Shown piece after piece: positions 1 through 5,937 of a stretch of 19,550 bases of DNA (position 1 is its first letter; each line of letters starts with the position of its first letter). The notes beneath the pieces are model-generated. The model was not told the DNA's origin and made no database searches. It saw nothing but the letters and a program-made list of their open reading frames with translations. The position numbers were made by a program, and so were the translations under genes. The DNA is from CAYWMP01 sp964459445 (GTDB lineage: Bacteria > Desulfobacterota > DSM-4660 > Desulfatiglandales > HGW-15), in assembly GCA_964459445.1 (NCBI GenBank), contig CAYWMP010000112.1:1-19550 (forward strand), read 5' to 3'.

Positions 1-118
1 TGGGGTTGGGATTGAGTGTAGTAGTGACGGACGATATGTTTTCGCCGTTGCCAGTTCCGGAATATACCGTTCCGCGAACTACGGTGAGCCGGGGTCCTGG
101 GAAACGGTCGTGGAATAA
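1..118 (+). CDS. C-terminal end of a beta-propeller / BNR-like repeat protein (partial)
   Basis: An open frame enters from the left edge (first full codon at base 2) and ends with TAA at 116-118, leaving about 38 residues. The readable part includes SSDGRYVFAVASSGIYRS, followed by a Gly/Trp-containing stretch and WETVVE at the end. The pattern 'SSDG.YV.AV..SGIYRS.N.G..W' resembles one blade of sialidase/BNR-type or YCF48-type beta-propellers, where a Ser-x-Asp-x-Gly loop precedes a strand. No start or signal peptide is visible because the gene begins outside the window. The assignment rests on one repeat, so the fold is plausible and the function unknown. The next gene starts 135 bases downstream on the same strand. 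Confidence 0.5.
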   Translation, partial: GVGIECSSDGRYVFAVASSGIYRSANYGEPGSWETVVE

Positions 119-252
119 ATAAGATGAGAAATTTACGAAGCCGATTTGCCCTGCCCTATCATGGGTGTGGTGTTGGGAGGGATGAAGCCTTTGAAGAAAT
201 GTCATAGCAATTAAAAATAGAGCACCAAGTTGCGAACGGAGGAGGCACAGTT

Positions 253-1494
253 ATGGATATCAAGGAGTTAAGAGTAAACGGTGATCGCCTGCGAAGCACT
301 CTGGAAGAAATGGCGAAGATCGGGGCAACACCGGGGGGCGGTGTGCAAAGACTCACGCTGACGGATGAAGACAAAGAGGCCAGGAATCTTTTTGTCACAT
401 GGCTCAAAGAACTCGATCTTGAAATCACCATTGATGAGATGGGAAACATTTTCGGAAAGCGCCCAGGAAAGAATGAGAACCTACCCCCTGTTATGACCGG
501 TTCTCATATAGATTCTCAGCCCAAAGGGGGGCGCTTTGACGGCATACTCGGGGTGATGGGCGCCCTTGAGGCCTTTCGGACGATACACGAGAATGGGATC
601 GAGACAGAACGACCCATCATCATTGTCGATTGGACCAATGAGGAAGGCTCCCGCTTTGCTCCGGCCATGGTTGCATCCGGCGTGTGGGCGGGCGCCCTTG
701 AGCGTGACTGGGTGTATGAGCGGACTGACATAAAGGGAAATCGATTCGTTGATGAGTTAGAGCGCATAGGCTATCGGGGAACCGTGCCTGCAAAGAAATG
801 GCCCGTTCACGCCTATTATGAATATCACATCGAACAGGGCCCTGTTCTTGAGCGTGAACAAAAGACCATTGGGATCCCCAAGGGAATCCTGTGCCTCCAC
901 TGGTACGATATCTATCTGGAGGGCGAGGCAAACCAGGTCGGCCCTACACCCATGGAAGGTCGACATGATGCCCTATGTGCTGCAGCCGAGATGATCCTCA
1001 AGGTAAACCAGCTCCCGGATAAAATGGGAGGCAACATGGTTGCGACCGTAGGTGAAATACAAAACTATCCAAACTCCAGAAATATCATCCCGGATCGGGT
1101 TCATTTCACGGTGGATATTCGCTCTTGGGATGATGAACTGGCGATTCGGGCCTGGGAAGACGTGCGGAATGATTTCGAAAATATTGCCGCCATGAGGGGA
1201 TGTCCGATCCGGATCGAAGAAACGTGGCGGGTGGAACATTCTCCCTTTGATGAAAGGTTGGTCGACAGGATTTATAAAACCGCCGACGCTCTCGATTATT
1301 CGGCTAACCGCATGGTCAGCGGCGCTGGGCATGACGCCAGCTACATGAACCAAGTGGCGCCAACGGCCATGATTTTTGTGCCAAGCATCGGGGGCAGAAG
1401 CCATGTTGAGGTCGAAAACACACGATGGGAGGACTGCGAAGCCGGGACCAATGTCCTCCTGCACGCTTTGCTTCAGTCTGCAAATGAAAAATAG
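253..1494 (+). CDS. M20-family Zn-dependent hydrolase, hydantoinase/carbamoylase type
   Basis: The 413-residue product matches the length and layout of the N-carbamoyl-L-amino-acid hydrolase / allantoate amidohydrolase / beta-ureidopropionase family. These cytosolic dimers use two metal ions to cleave amide bonds of carbamoyl or related amino acids. Likely metal ligands are His85 in GSHIDSQP, Asp96 in GGRFDG, Glu130/131 in NEEGSRF, His192 in YHIEQGPVLE and His384 in GGRSHVEVE. The EQGP motif and GAGHDASYM (around 357-365) are also typical. A GGAGGAGG stretch ends about 8 bases before the ATG and fixes the start. A strong hairpin 72 bases after the stop suggests the transcript ends there. No hydantoinase or transporter gene lies beside it, so the substrate cannot be named. 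The family call is firm. Confidence 0.9.
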   Translation: MDIKELRVNGDRLRSTLEEMAKIGATPGGGVQRLTLTDEDKEARNLFVTWLKELDLEITIDEMGNIFGKRPGKNENLPPVMTGSHIDSQPKGGRFDGILGVMGALEAFRTIHENGIETERPIIIVDWTNEEGSRFAPAMVASGVWAGALERDWVYERTDIKGNRFVDELERIGYRGTVPAKKWPVHAYYEYHIEQGPVLEREQKTIGIPKGILCLHWYDIYLEGEANQVGPTPMEGRHDALCAAAEMILKVNQLPDKMGGNMVATVGEIQNYPNSRNIIPDRVHFTVDIRSWDDELAIRAWEDVRNDFENIAAMRGCPIRIEETWRVEHSPFDERLVDRIYKTADALDYSANRMVSGAGHDASYMNQVAPTAMIFVPSIGGRSHVEVENTRWEDCEAGTNVLLHALLQSANEK

Positions 1495-1565
1495 CGATTA
1501 GCAGTTTTTTGAAAAACATCTATCTCCACAATTAACTGCCCGCCCGACATTATTGTTTATCTCTC

Positions 1566-1598
1566 AAAGGCGGGGGAATAATCTTTTCTCCCGCCTTT
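1566..1598 (+). terminator. Strong hairpin terminator after the M20 hydrolase gene
   Basis: AAAGGCGGG at 1566-1574 pairs perfectly with CCCGCCTTT at 1590-1598. The stem continues inward through a G-U and three more pairs, giving about 13 bp around a 7-base loop (1579-1585). The 3' side is T-rich (TTTATTCT). It lies 72 bases after the stop of the preceding gene. Its position inside an otherwise open frame (from 1553) argues that this frame is not translated here. Confidence 0.7.
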
Positions 1599-1759
1599 AT
1601 TCTGCCTCAAAAAGCCTCATTTCTCCTCTAAAGCTTTTGCTGATTTATGCCGATGTATATGATGGCGCTTCGTTTTCGAGGCTGAGAATTTTAGGCTTAA
1701 CCAAATCACATAAAGCCAACAAATATCTCTCATGCCAAAAATCTGAACGTAGATTGATT

Positions 1760-1927
1760 ATGATGAAACAATTTAACTCGGTTTGGTTCCTATTCATTCT
1801 TTTCATCGGCGGGATTACCCTGATCGGATTTCCTCGCCTTTGGTTCCCATGGACTCTTATGTTGGGAATCCTACTCATCGGGCTCAGCGGCCTGCTGTGT
1901 ACCAACAGGGCTGAAAGTAGCGCTTAA
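1760..1927 (+). CDS. Hypothetical 55-residue membrane protein
   Basis: I do not recognise this gene. From the tandem ATG codons at 1760/1763 the product would be 55 residues with two hydrophobic stretches, roughly 8-24 and 29-47, separated by a Pro-Arg turn (FPRLWFP). It would be a small two-helix inner-membrane protein with a polar C-terminus. The same frame is open upstream to an ATG at 1553, but that extension crosses the 1566-1598 hairpin and is not protein-like, so I prefer the short form. No convincing Shine-Dalgarno sequence precedes either ATG, which lowers confidence. It stands alone between a terminator and the TfoX-domain gene. Confidence 0.35.
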   Translation: MMKQFNSVWFLFILFIGGITLIGFPRLWFPWTLMLGILLIGLSGLLCTNRAESSA

Positions 1928-2098
1928 GCTTTTCTTTGTTGTTCTTTCGTTCCAACCCCCTTGAAAGATCCGATATTTCCTCAACACAAATTTCCTTTAT
2001 CTTTTCTTTTATTTAAATCTTGTAATTGATTTCAATGCTCGATAGACAAAACATCTGTTTGGTCGATTACTTTAGTCTAAGAGGGGAGGAACCAGAAC

Positions 2099-2497
2099 AT
2101 GCCAAAGAAAAAGGAATCCAAACCTAAGATGAAGTGGCGCCCCGCACCTGATGAGCTGGTGCTGAAATTTGAAAAGGCCATTGAATCATTTCCGGAGGCA
2201 GAAAAGCGCAAGATGTTTGGCTATCCCTGTTCTTTTATCAATGGGCAGATGTTTACCGGGCTTCACCAGGAAAATATGATTTTGAGGCTTGGGGAAGATG
2301 AACGCACGAAATTGCTGAAACTCAAGGGGACAAAACCCTTTGAACCCATGCCGGGACGTGTTATGCGGGAATACGTGGTAGTGCCCGAATCCATTCTCAA
2401 TTCCAAGAAAAAACTCCATGTATGGCTGGAAAAATCCCTGATCTACGCGAAATCACTACCACCCAAAAAACCAAAAAAGAAAAAGAAGTTAAAATGA
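2099..2497 (+). CDS. TfoX/Sxy N-terminal-domain protein
   Basis: The 132-residue product has the TfoX N-terminal domain at about residues 18-115. Landmarks are the KRKMFGYPCSFINGQMF segment, in which MFG and the following Gly/Asn turn are typical, then MILRLGEDER, and MREYVVVPE near the end. Stand-alone N-domain proteins of this type are common; full TfoX/Sxy regulates competence in some gammaproteobacteria, but the role of the short form is unknown. Both ends are very Lys-rich (MPKKKESKPK at the N-terminus, PKKPKKKKKLK at the C-terminus), suggesting nucleic-acid contact, which is inference. A GAGGGGAGGA Shine-Dalgarno at 2081-2090 fixes the start. Its last nine bases overlap the end of the convergent amidotransferase gene. 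Confidence 0.8.
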   Translation: MPKKKESKPKMKWRPAPDELVLKFEKAIESFPEAEKRKMFGYPCSFINGQMFTGLHQENMILRLGEDERTKLLKLKGTKPFEPMPGRVMREYVVVPESILNSKKKLHVWLEKSLIYAKSLPPKKPKKKKKLK

Positions 2498-3268
2498 AGG
2501 GCTGCGGTGATGGGATTCGGCATATTTCTTGGCTGCCTTGACCAGGGATGAAAAGATGGACATGGACACCTCATCATGATGCCAAGTTCCTTCCGGGTGC
2601 CATTGAACGCCGATCAGATAAGGGTAATCGAGCCCTTCGATGGCCTCTATAATGCCGTCGCCGGCCTTTGCTGTAACAACAAGAGAATCAGAGATGTCCT
2701 TGATTGCCTGATGATGTTGACTATTCACCCAAATCATTTCTTTTTCTACCATTCCGTAGAGCCTGGACGGCTTCAACACATGTACCTTGTGCGTATTGAT
2801 CTTTTTACTCGCTTTCGGACTGTGATCAAGACAGCCCGGCATCTGTTTATAGATGTCCTGGTAAAGGGTTCCTCCAAAAGCGACATTCAATAGTTGAATG
2901 CCACGACATATCCCGAGAATAGGCAACCCCGCCCCTTCCCCTTTTTTCACGATTTCGATTTCCATGAGGTCTCGATGATAATCCATTTCCTTAATGCCCA
3001 CGATCGGTTCCTCCCCATAAACGCGGGGGGAAACATCCTGCCCGCCGGGCAAGAGCAGGCCGTCCAAATGGGAAAATAGGTCTTTTGCGGTTTCAAGATT
3101 TTTCATAACAGGGATGAGTATGGGGATGCCTCCTGCTACTTCAACGGCGTGCGAATAATCGCGGTGGACAAAATCGATAATATGGCCCGGGCTGCGTTCT
3201 CCCCAATCGGGGAATTTTCCAGAACTACTGGTAATACCGATTAATGGTTTGCTCATTCTTTTCGTCAT
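2489..3268 (-). CDS. Gamma-glutamyl-gamma-aminobutyrate hydrolase family (class I glutamine amidotransferase-like, C26)
   Basis: The 259-residue product carries the full class I amidotransferase catalytic set: nucleophile Cys121 in GICRGIQLLN, and His224 and Glu226 in QWHPEGT. The GGQDVSP loop (75-81) and GGTLYQD (132-138) are typical of PuuD-like enzymes, which hydrolyse gamma-glutamyl amides such as gamma-Glu-GABA in the cytosol. No other putrescine-pathway gene is adjacent, so the substrate is open. I chose the ATG at 3268 because AGAGG lies 9 bases upstream. A GTG at 3298 in frame has its GGAGG only 2 bases away and would add a non-conserved Lys/Arg-rich tail. The gene is convergent with the TfoX-domain gene and overlaps it by nine bases. 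A possible 39-codon ORF precedes it by 16 bases. Confidence 0.87.
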   Translation of the reverse strand: MTKRMSKPLIGITSSSGKFPDWGERSPGHIIDFVHRDYSHAVEVAGGIPILIPVMKNLETAKDLFSHLDGLLLPGGQDVSPRVYGEEPIVGIKEMDYHRDLMEIEIVKKGEGAGLPILGICRGIQLLNVAFGGTLYQDIYKQMPGCLDHSPKASKKINTHKVHVLKPSRLYGMVEKEMIWVNSQHHQAIKDISDSLVVTAKAGDGIIEAIEGLDYPYLIGVQWHPEGTWHHDEVSMSIFSSLVKAAKKYAESHHRSPSF

Positions 3269-3284
3269 ATTGCTTTGCCTCTTT

Positions 3285-3404
3285 TCAATTGTTTTCACAT
3301 CCTCCTTGGAACAGGCTCTTTGCGCAATAGAACATAAGTGCCGATCCTGTCAATGCAAAATTGTTTGTGATAGCCAGGATTCCGGCCATTTCCGATGCAT
3401 TCAT
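3285..3404 (-). CDS. Possible 39-residue small hydrophobic protein upstream of the amidotransferase gene
   Basis: Reading the minus strand from the ATG at 3404, 39 codons run to TGA at 3285-3287. The start is MNASEMAGILAITNN, followed by a hydrophobic stretch (FALTGSALMFY) and a Cys-containing C-terminus. A GGGGG sequence sits 3-4 bases before the ATG as a possible, rather close, ribosome site. The stop lies 16 bases before the amidotransferase ATG, so it would be a leader cistron or small membrane protein translated just ahead of it. I know no family for it. The evidence is start, spacing and hydrophobicity only; a chance ORF is quite possible. Confidence 0.25.
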   Translation of the reverse strand: MNASEMAGILAITNNFALTGSALMFYCAKSLFQGGCENN

Positions 3405-3735
3405 TAACCCCCAATATAGACTAAAATCAATGGTCCCGTACAAGAAATGGGGTTTAAGTTGTGCTTGCTTAAAGCGCTAGGCCTCACTATTATCGGCGTC
3501 GCAGATCCTTGTGTCTGCCGGTATAGGGAGAATGATAAAAATCATTGGACCAAGATACCTCTATGAGACCTTTACAAAATGCTCAATTTTGTCCAAGGTC
3601 AAGGTCGTCGAGGATTTTAACCACAGGAATACTCAAAGTATTTTGAGGATTGAAATCCAAGTCTGAAGTAGAGATTGGGCAAAAGGGGGCGTTTTGCAAA
3701 GGTCGCACTATTTATTAGCGGAGGGTTGATACACG
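3405..3735. other. Gene-free spacer rich in short inverted repeats
   Basis: No convincing ORF is present. The stretch holds a run of dyads: GCAGA/TCTGC around 3501-3518, AATGAT/ATCATT (3531-3546), ACAAAAT/ATTTTGT (3574-3592), CTCAAA/TTTGAG (3632-3647), GGATT/AATCC (3647-3658) and GCAAAA/TTTTGC (3679-3697). They precede the deacylase gene, whose own ribosome site (GGAGGG at about 3720-3725) is clear. They could be an operator array, a structured leader or a small RNA. I cannot decide which, and AT-rich dyads also arise by chance. Confidence 0.4.
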
Positions 3736-4236
3736 ATGAATGAATCAGGACTTCGGGAGAGTGCCCAACGGGTTCAGCACGCCCTTGATGCCCTTGGGTT
3801 AGATTGTAAAGTGGTTGAGTTGCCCGGTTCAACCCGGACGGCGGTTGAGGCCGCAGAAGCTGTCGGTTGCAAAGTGGATCAAATCGCAAAATCCCTTGTA
3901 TTCAAGGGAAAACAAACGGATAAGCCTATCCTCGTTGTGGCCAGCGGCTCAAATCGCGTCAATGAAAAGAAATTGAAAGCGCTTGTTTCAGAGCCGGTCA
4001 AGAAGGGGGATGCGGATTATGTGCGTCTAAGAACCGGCTTTGCCATAGGCGGTATTCCACCTCTTGGCCATTTAGAACCCTTGGAGATCTACCTCGATGA
4101 GGACCTTTTCAAATACGATGAGATCTGGGCGGCTGCCGGCACACCCCATGCAGTATTCAAACTGACTCCCGGAAACCTTTCTAAAATGACCGGGGGACAA
4201 ATTGTTGATATTGCACAGAAAAAAGATGCTTCATAA
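3736..4236 (+). CDS. YbaK/EbsC-family aminoacyl-tRNA deacylase
   Basis: The 166 residues cover one complete YbaK/ProX-type editing domain. These free-standing proteins hydrolyse mischarged tRNA, for example Cys-tRNA(Pro) or Ala-tRNA(Pro), in the cytosol. Landmarks are the conserved Lys in QIAKSLVFKG (about 49-58), VVASGSNRVN (67-76), GFAIGGIPPLGH (101-112, the signature Gly loop) and GTPHAVFKLTPGNL (135-148). The length is normal for the family. The ATG follows a GGAGGG ribosome site. Its TAA shares a base with the ATG of the chemoreceptor gene (TAATG), so the two are probably co-translated, although no functional link is known. The exact tRNA substrate cannot be read from the sequence. Confidence 0.88.
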   Translation: MNESGLRESAQRVQHALDALGLDCKVVELPGSTRTAVEAAEAVGCKVDQIAKSLVFKGKQTDKPILVVASGSNRVNEKKLKALVSEPVKKGDADYVRLRTGFAIGGIPPLGHLEPLEIYLDEDLFKYDEIWAAAGTPHAVFKLTPGNLSKMTGGQIVDIAQKKDAS

Positions 4237-5891
4237 TGGTTCAAAATTGTCGAATCGTCAATCCTAGTGGCTCGCCGCGCCAAGAATTAATGATGTATCC
4301 GTTGAACACGGACATGTGGAAGGAATCTGATACCCTGGACAATGCAGGCTTTGAATTAAAATTCAAAGGGATGATTCCAAAGAAAGAACATTCCTTTTTT
4401 GATCAAATCGGAGATGATTTATGCCTGATCTCCTATGCTCCCGTGGTTGGTCTCGCCTATAACAAAAACACGGAACAAATGGAAAAGAAACAGGTTGGTT
4501 TTGTCGTGGCTGTTCGAAAGCTTGATAAAGGTTTTGCATCAACCATGGCAAAATTAACCGGCATGAAAGTTAATCTATTCACAAAAGGTGGGTTCAAGGC
4601 CGGCGATCTGAAAGATTACAAGACCATCGACCTGAGCCAATTTCAGCGTACTGATGGAGCATGGAATCTCAACAATCAAAAACTCCGCTTAGATGAAATA
4701 AAGGTCGCAGAAAACAGTTACTTTCAGTGTGTGCTTCCAATTTTCAGTGGCAAGGAGTTTGTAGGAGCAATCACTGCACTTGATTCTAAAGCCAAAGTCA
4801 AAGCAAACACCTGGCAGATGATTCGACTTCTCACGTTGGTTTATCTAGGATGTATCCTCTTGATTATCCCCTTTGTTATTGGTTTTTCAAAAAAACTGAC
4901 TAAACCTATTAACGGAATTATCACATCGCTCACCGATGCCGCTCACAACGTTTCAATGGCGTCGGATGAACTATCGGGTTCAAGTCAGAGTCTCGCGGAA
5001 GGGGCTTCCGAACAGGCCGCGTCCTTAGAAGAGACCTCTTCATCCCTTGAAGAAATGTCTTCAATGACCAAACAAAATGCGGACAATGCGGAACAGGCGG
5101 ATCAACTCACCAATGATGCCAGTCGCATTGTTGATAATGCCAATGAGTCCATGACACGATTGACAACTTCCATGGAAGATATATCCGGTGCAAGCGAAGA
5201 AACGTCCAAAATTGTCAAAACCATCGATGAAATAGCTTTTCAAACCAATCTGTTGGCACTCAACGCGGCAGTGGAAGCGGCCCGGGCTGGGGAAGCGGGC
5301 GCAGGGTTTGCAGTGGTAGCCGACGAAGTAAGAAACCTTGCCATGCGCGCTGCTGACGCAGCCAAAGACACGGCCCGCCTCATAGAATCGACCATCGCCA
5401 AAGTGAAGGATGGCACGGGTTTGGTCAATCAAACGGGTGAAGCCTTCGGAGAAGTATCCACAAACAGCGATAAGGTGAGTGAGTTGACCAGTGAAATCGC
5501 TGCGGCCTCCCGGGAGCAGGCCGATGGGATTGAACAGATTAACAGGGCAGTCGTTGAAATGGACAAGGTAACCCAGCAGACTTCCGCTAGTGCCGAGGAA
5601 TCCGCTTCTTCATCCCATGTTCTCAAAAAGCAATCGTCAGACATGAATGGGATTGTTGAAGAGCTGGTTTTGCTGGTTGGAAGGAAAAAAGGTTCGAGCA
5701 TAACTGAGCAAAGAGAAGGCCCTTCAGTTGGCAATGATGAACAAGGTTCAAAAGGCGCCCTGTTAGCTACCTTTAACAAGGTCTCGCAAAAATTTCGCTC
5801 CGACAAAACCGATTCGACCTTTAAAAATGAATCGGATCCGGAACAGGTGATTCCTTTTGACCGGGACAAGGACGATTTCGAAGATTTTTAA
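4236..5891 (+). CDS. Methyl-accepting chemotaxis protein, apparently lacking the N-terminal transmembrane segment
   Basis: The C-terminal two thirds is a standard chemoreceptor signalling module that docks CheA and CheW: a HAMP-like linker after KKLTKPING (219-227), a long methyl-acceptor coiled coil, and the hairpin tip at about 329-365 (IDEIAFQTNLLALNAAVEAA, then AGFAVVADEVR). One transmembrane helix is visible at about 195-217. Residues 1-190 look like the membrane-proximal part of a periplasmic sensor domain, but no first transmembrane segment or signal sequence precedes it, although chemoreceptors of this type normally have one. There is no ribosome site; the start depends on a TAATG overlap with the deacylase gene, and an in-frame ATG pair at codons 19-20 is equally possible. 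The C-terminus ends in an acidic/aromatic DDFEDF rather than NWETF. The call is firm as a chemoreceptor; I suspect a 5' truncation. Confidence 0.85.
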   Translation: MVQNCRIVNPSGSPRQELMMYPLNTDMWKESDTLDNAGFELKFKGMIPKKEHSFFDQIGDDLCLISYAPVVGLAYNKNTEQMEKKQVGFVVAVRKLDKGFASTMAKLTGMKVNLFTKGGFKAGDLKDYKTIDLSQFQRTDGAWNLNNQKLRLDEIKVAENSYFQCVLPIFSGKEFVGAITALDSKAKVKANTWQMIRLLTLVYLGCILLIIPFVIGFSKKLTKPINGIITSLTDAAHNVSMASDELSGSSQSLAEGASEQAASLEETSSSLEEMSSMTKQNADNAEQADQLTNDASRIVDNANESMTRLTTSMEDISGASEETSKIVKTIDEIAFQTNLLALNAAVEAARAGEAGAGFAVVADEVRNLAMRAADAAKDTARLIESTIAKVKDGTGLVNQTGEAFGEVSTNSDKVSELTSEIAAASREQADGIEQINRAVVEMDKVTQQTSASAEESASSSHVLKKQSSDMNGIVEELVLLVGRKKGSSITEQREGPSVGNDEQGSKGALLATFNKVSQKFRSDKTDSTFKNESDPEQVIPFDRDKDDFEDF

Positions 5892-5904
5892 TATTTTTCA
5901 GAAC

Positions 5905-5937
5905 AGCAGGTAGGCGTTTTTCATTGCCCTGCCTGCT
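5905..5937. terminator. Bidirectional hairpin between convergent chemoreceptor and helicase genes
   Basis: AGCAGGTAGG at 5905-5914 pairs with CCTGCCTGCT at 5928-5937 (10 bp, one G-U) around a 13-base loop containing TTTTT. It sits in the 44-base gap between two converging stop codons and overlaps the helicase TAG, as expected for a shared terminator. Confidence 0.6.

Noticed and set aside
973..1464. 163-codon antisense ORF inside the M20 hydrolase gene
   Set aside because: It mirrors a strongly conserved coding region on the other strand and matches no family.
1553..1759. N-terminal extension of the 55-residue membrane ORF to 124 residues
   Set aside because: The extension crosses a strong hairpin terminator, has no ribosome site and lacks protein-like composition.
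3531..3546. Fur box
   Set aside because: AATGAT-AAAA-ATCATT resembles part of a Fur site but lacks the outer hexamers, and no iron gene is adjacent.
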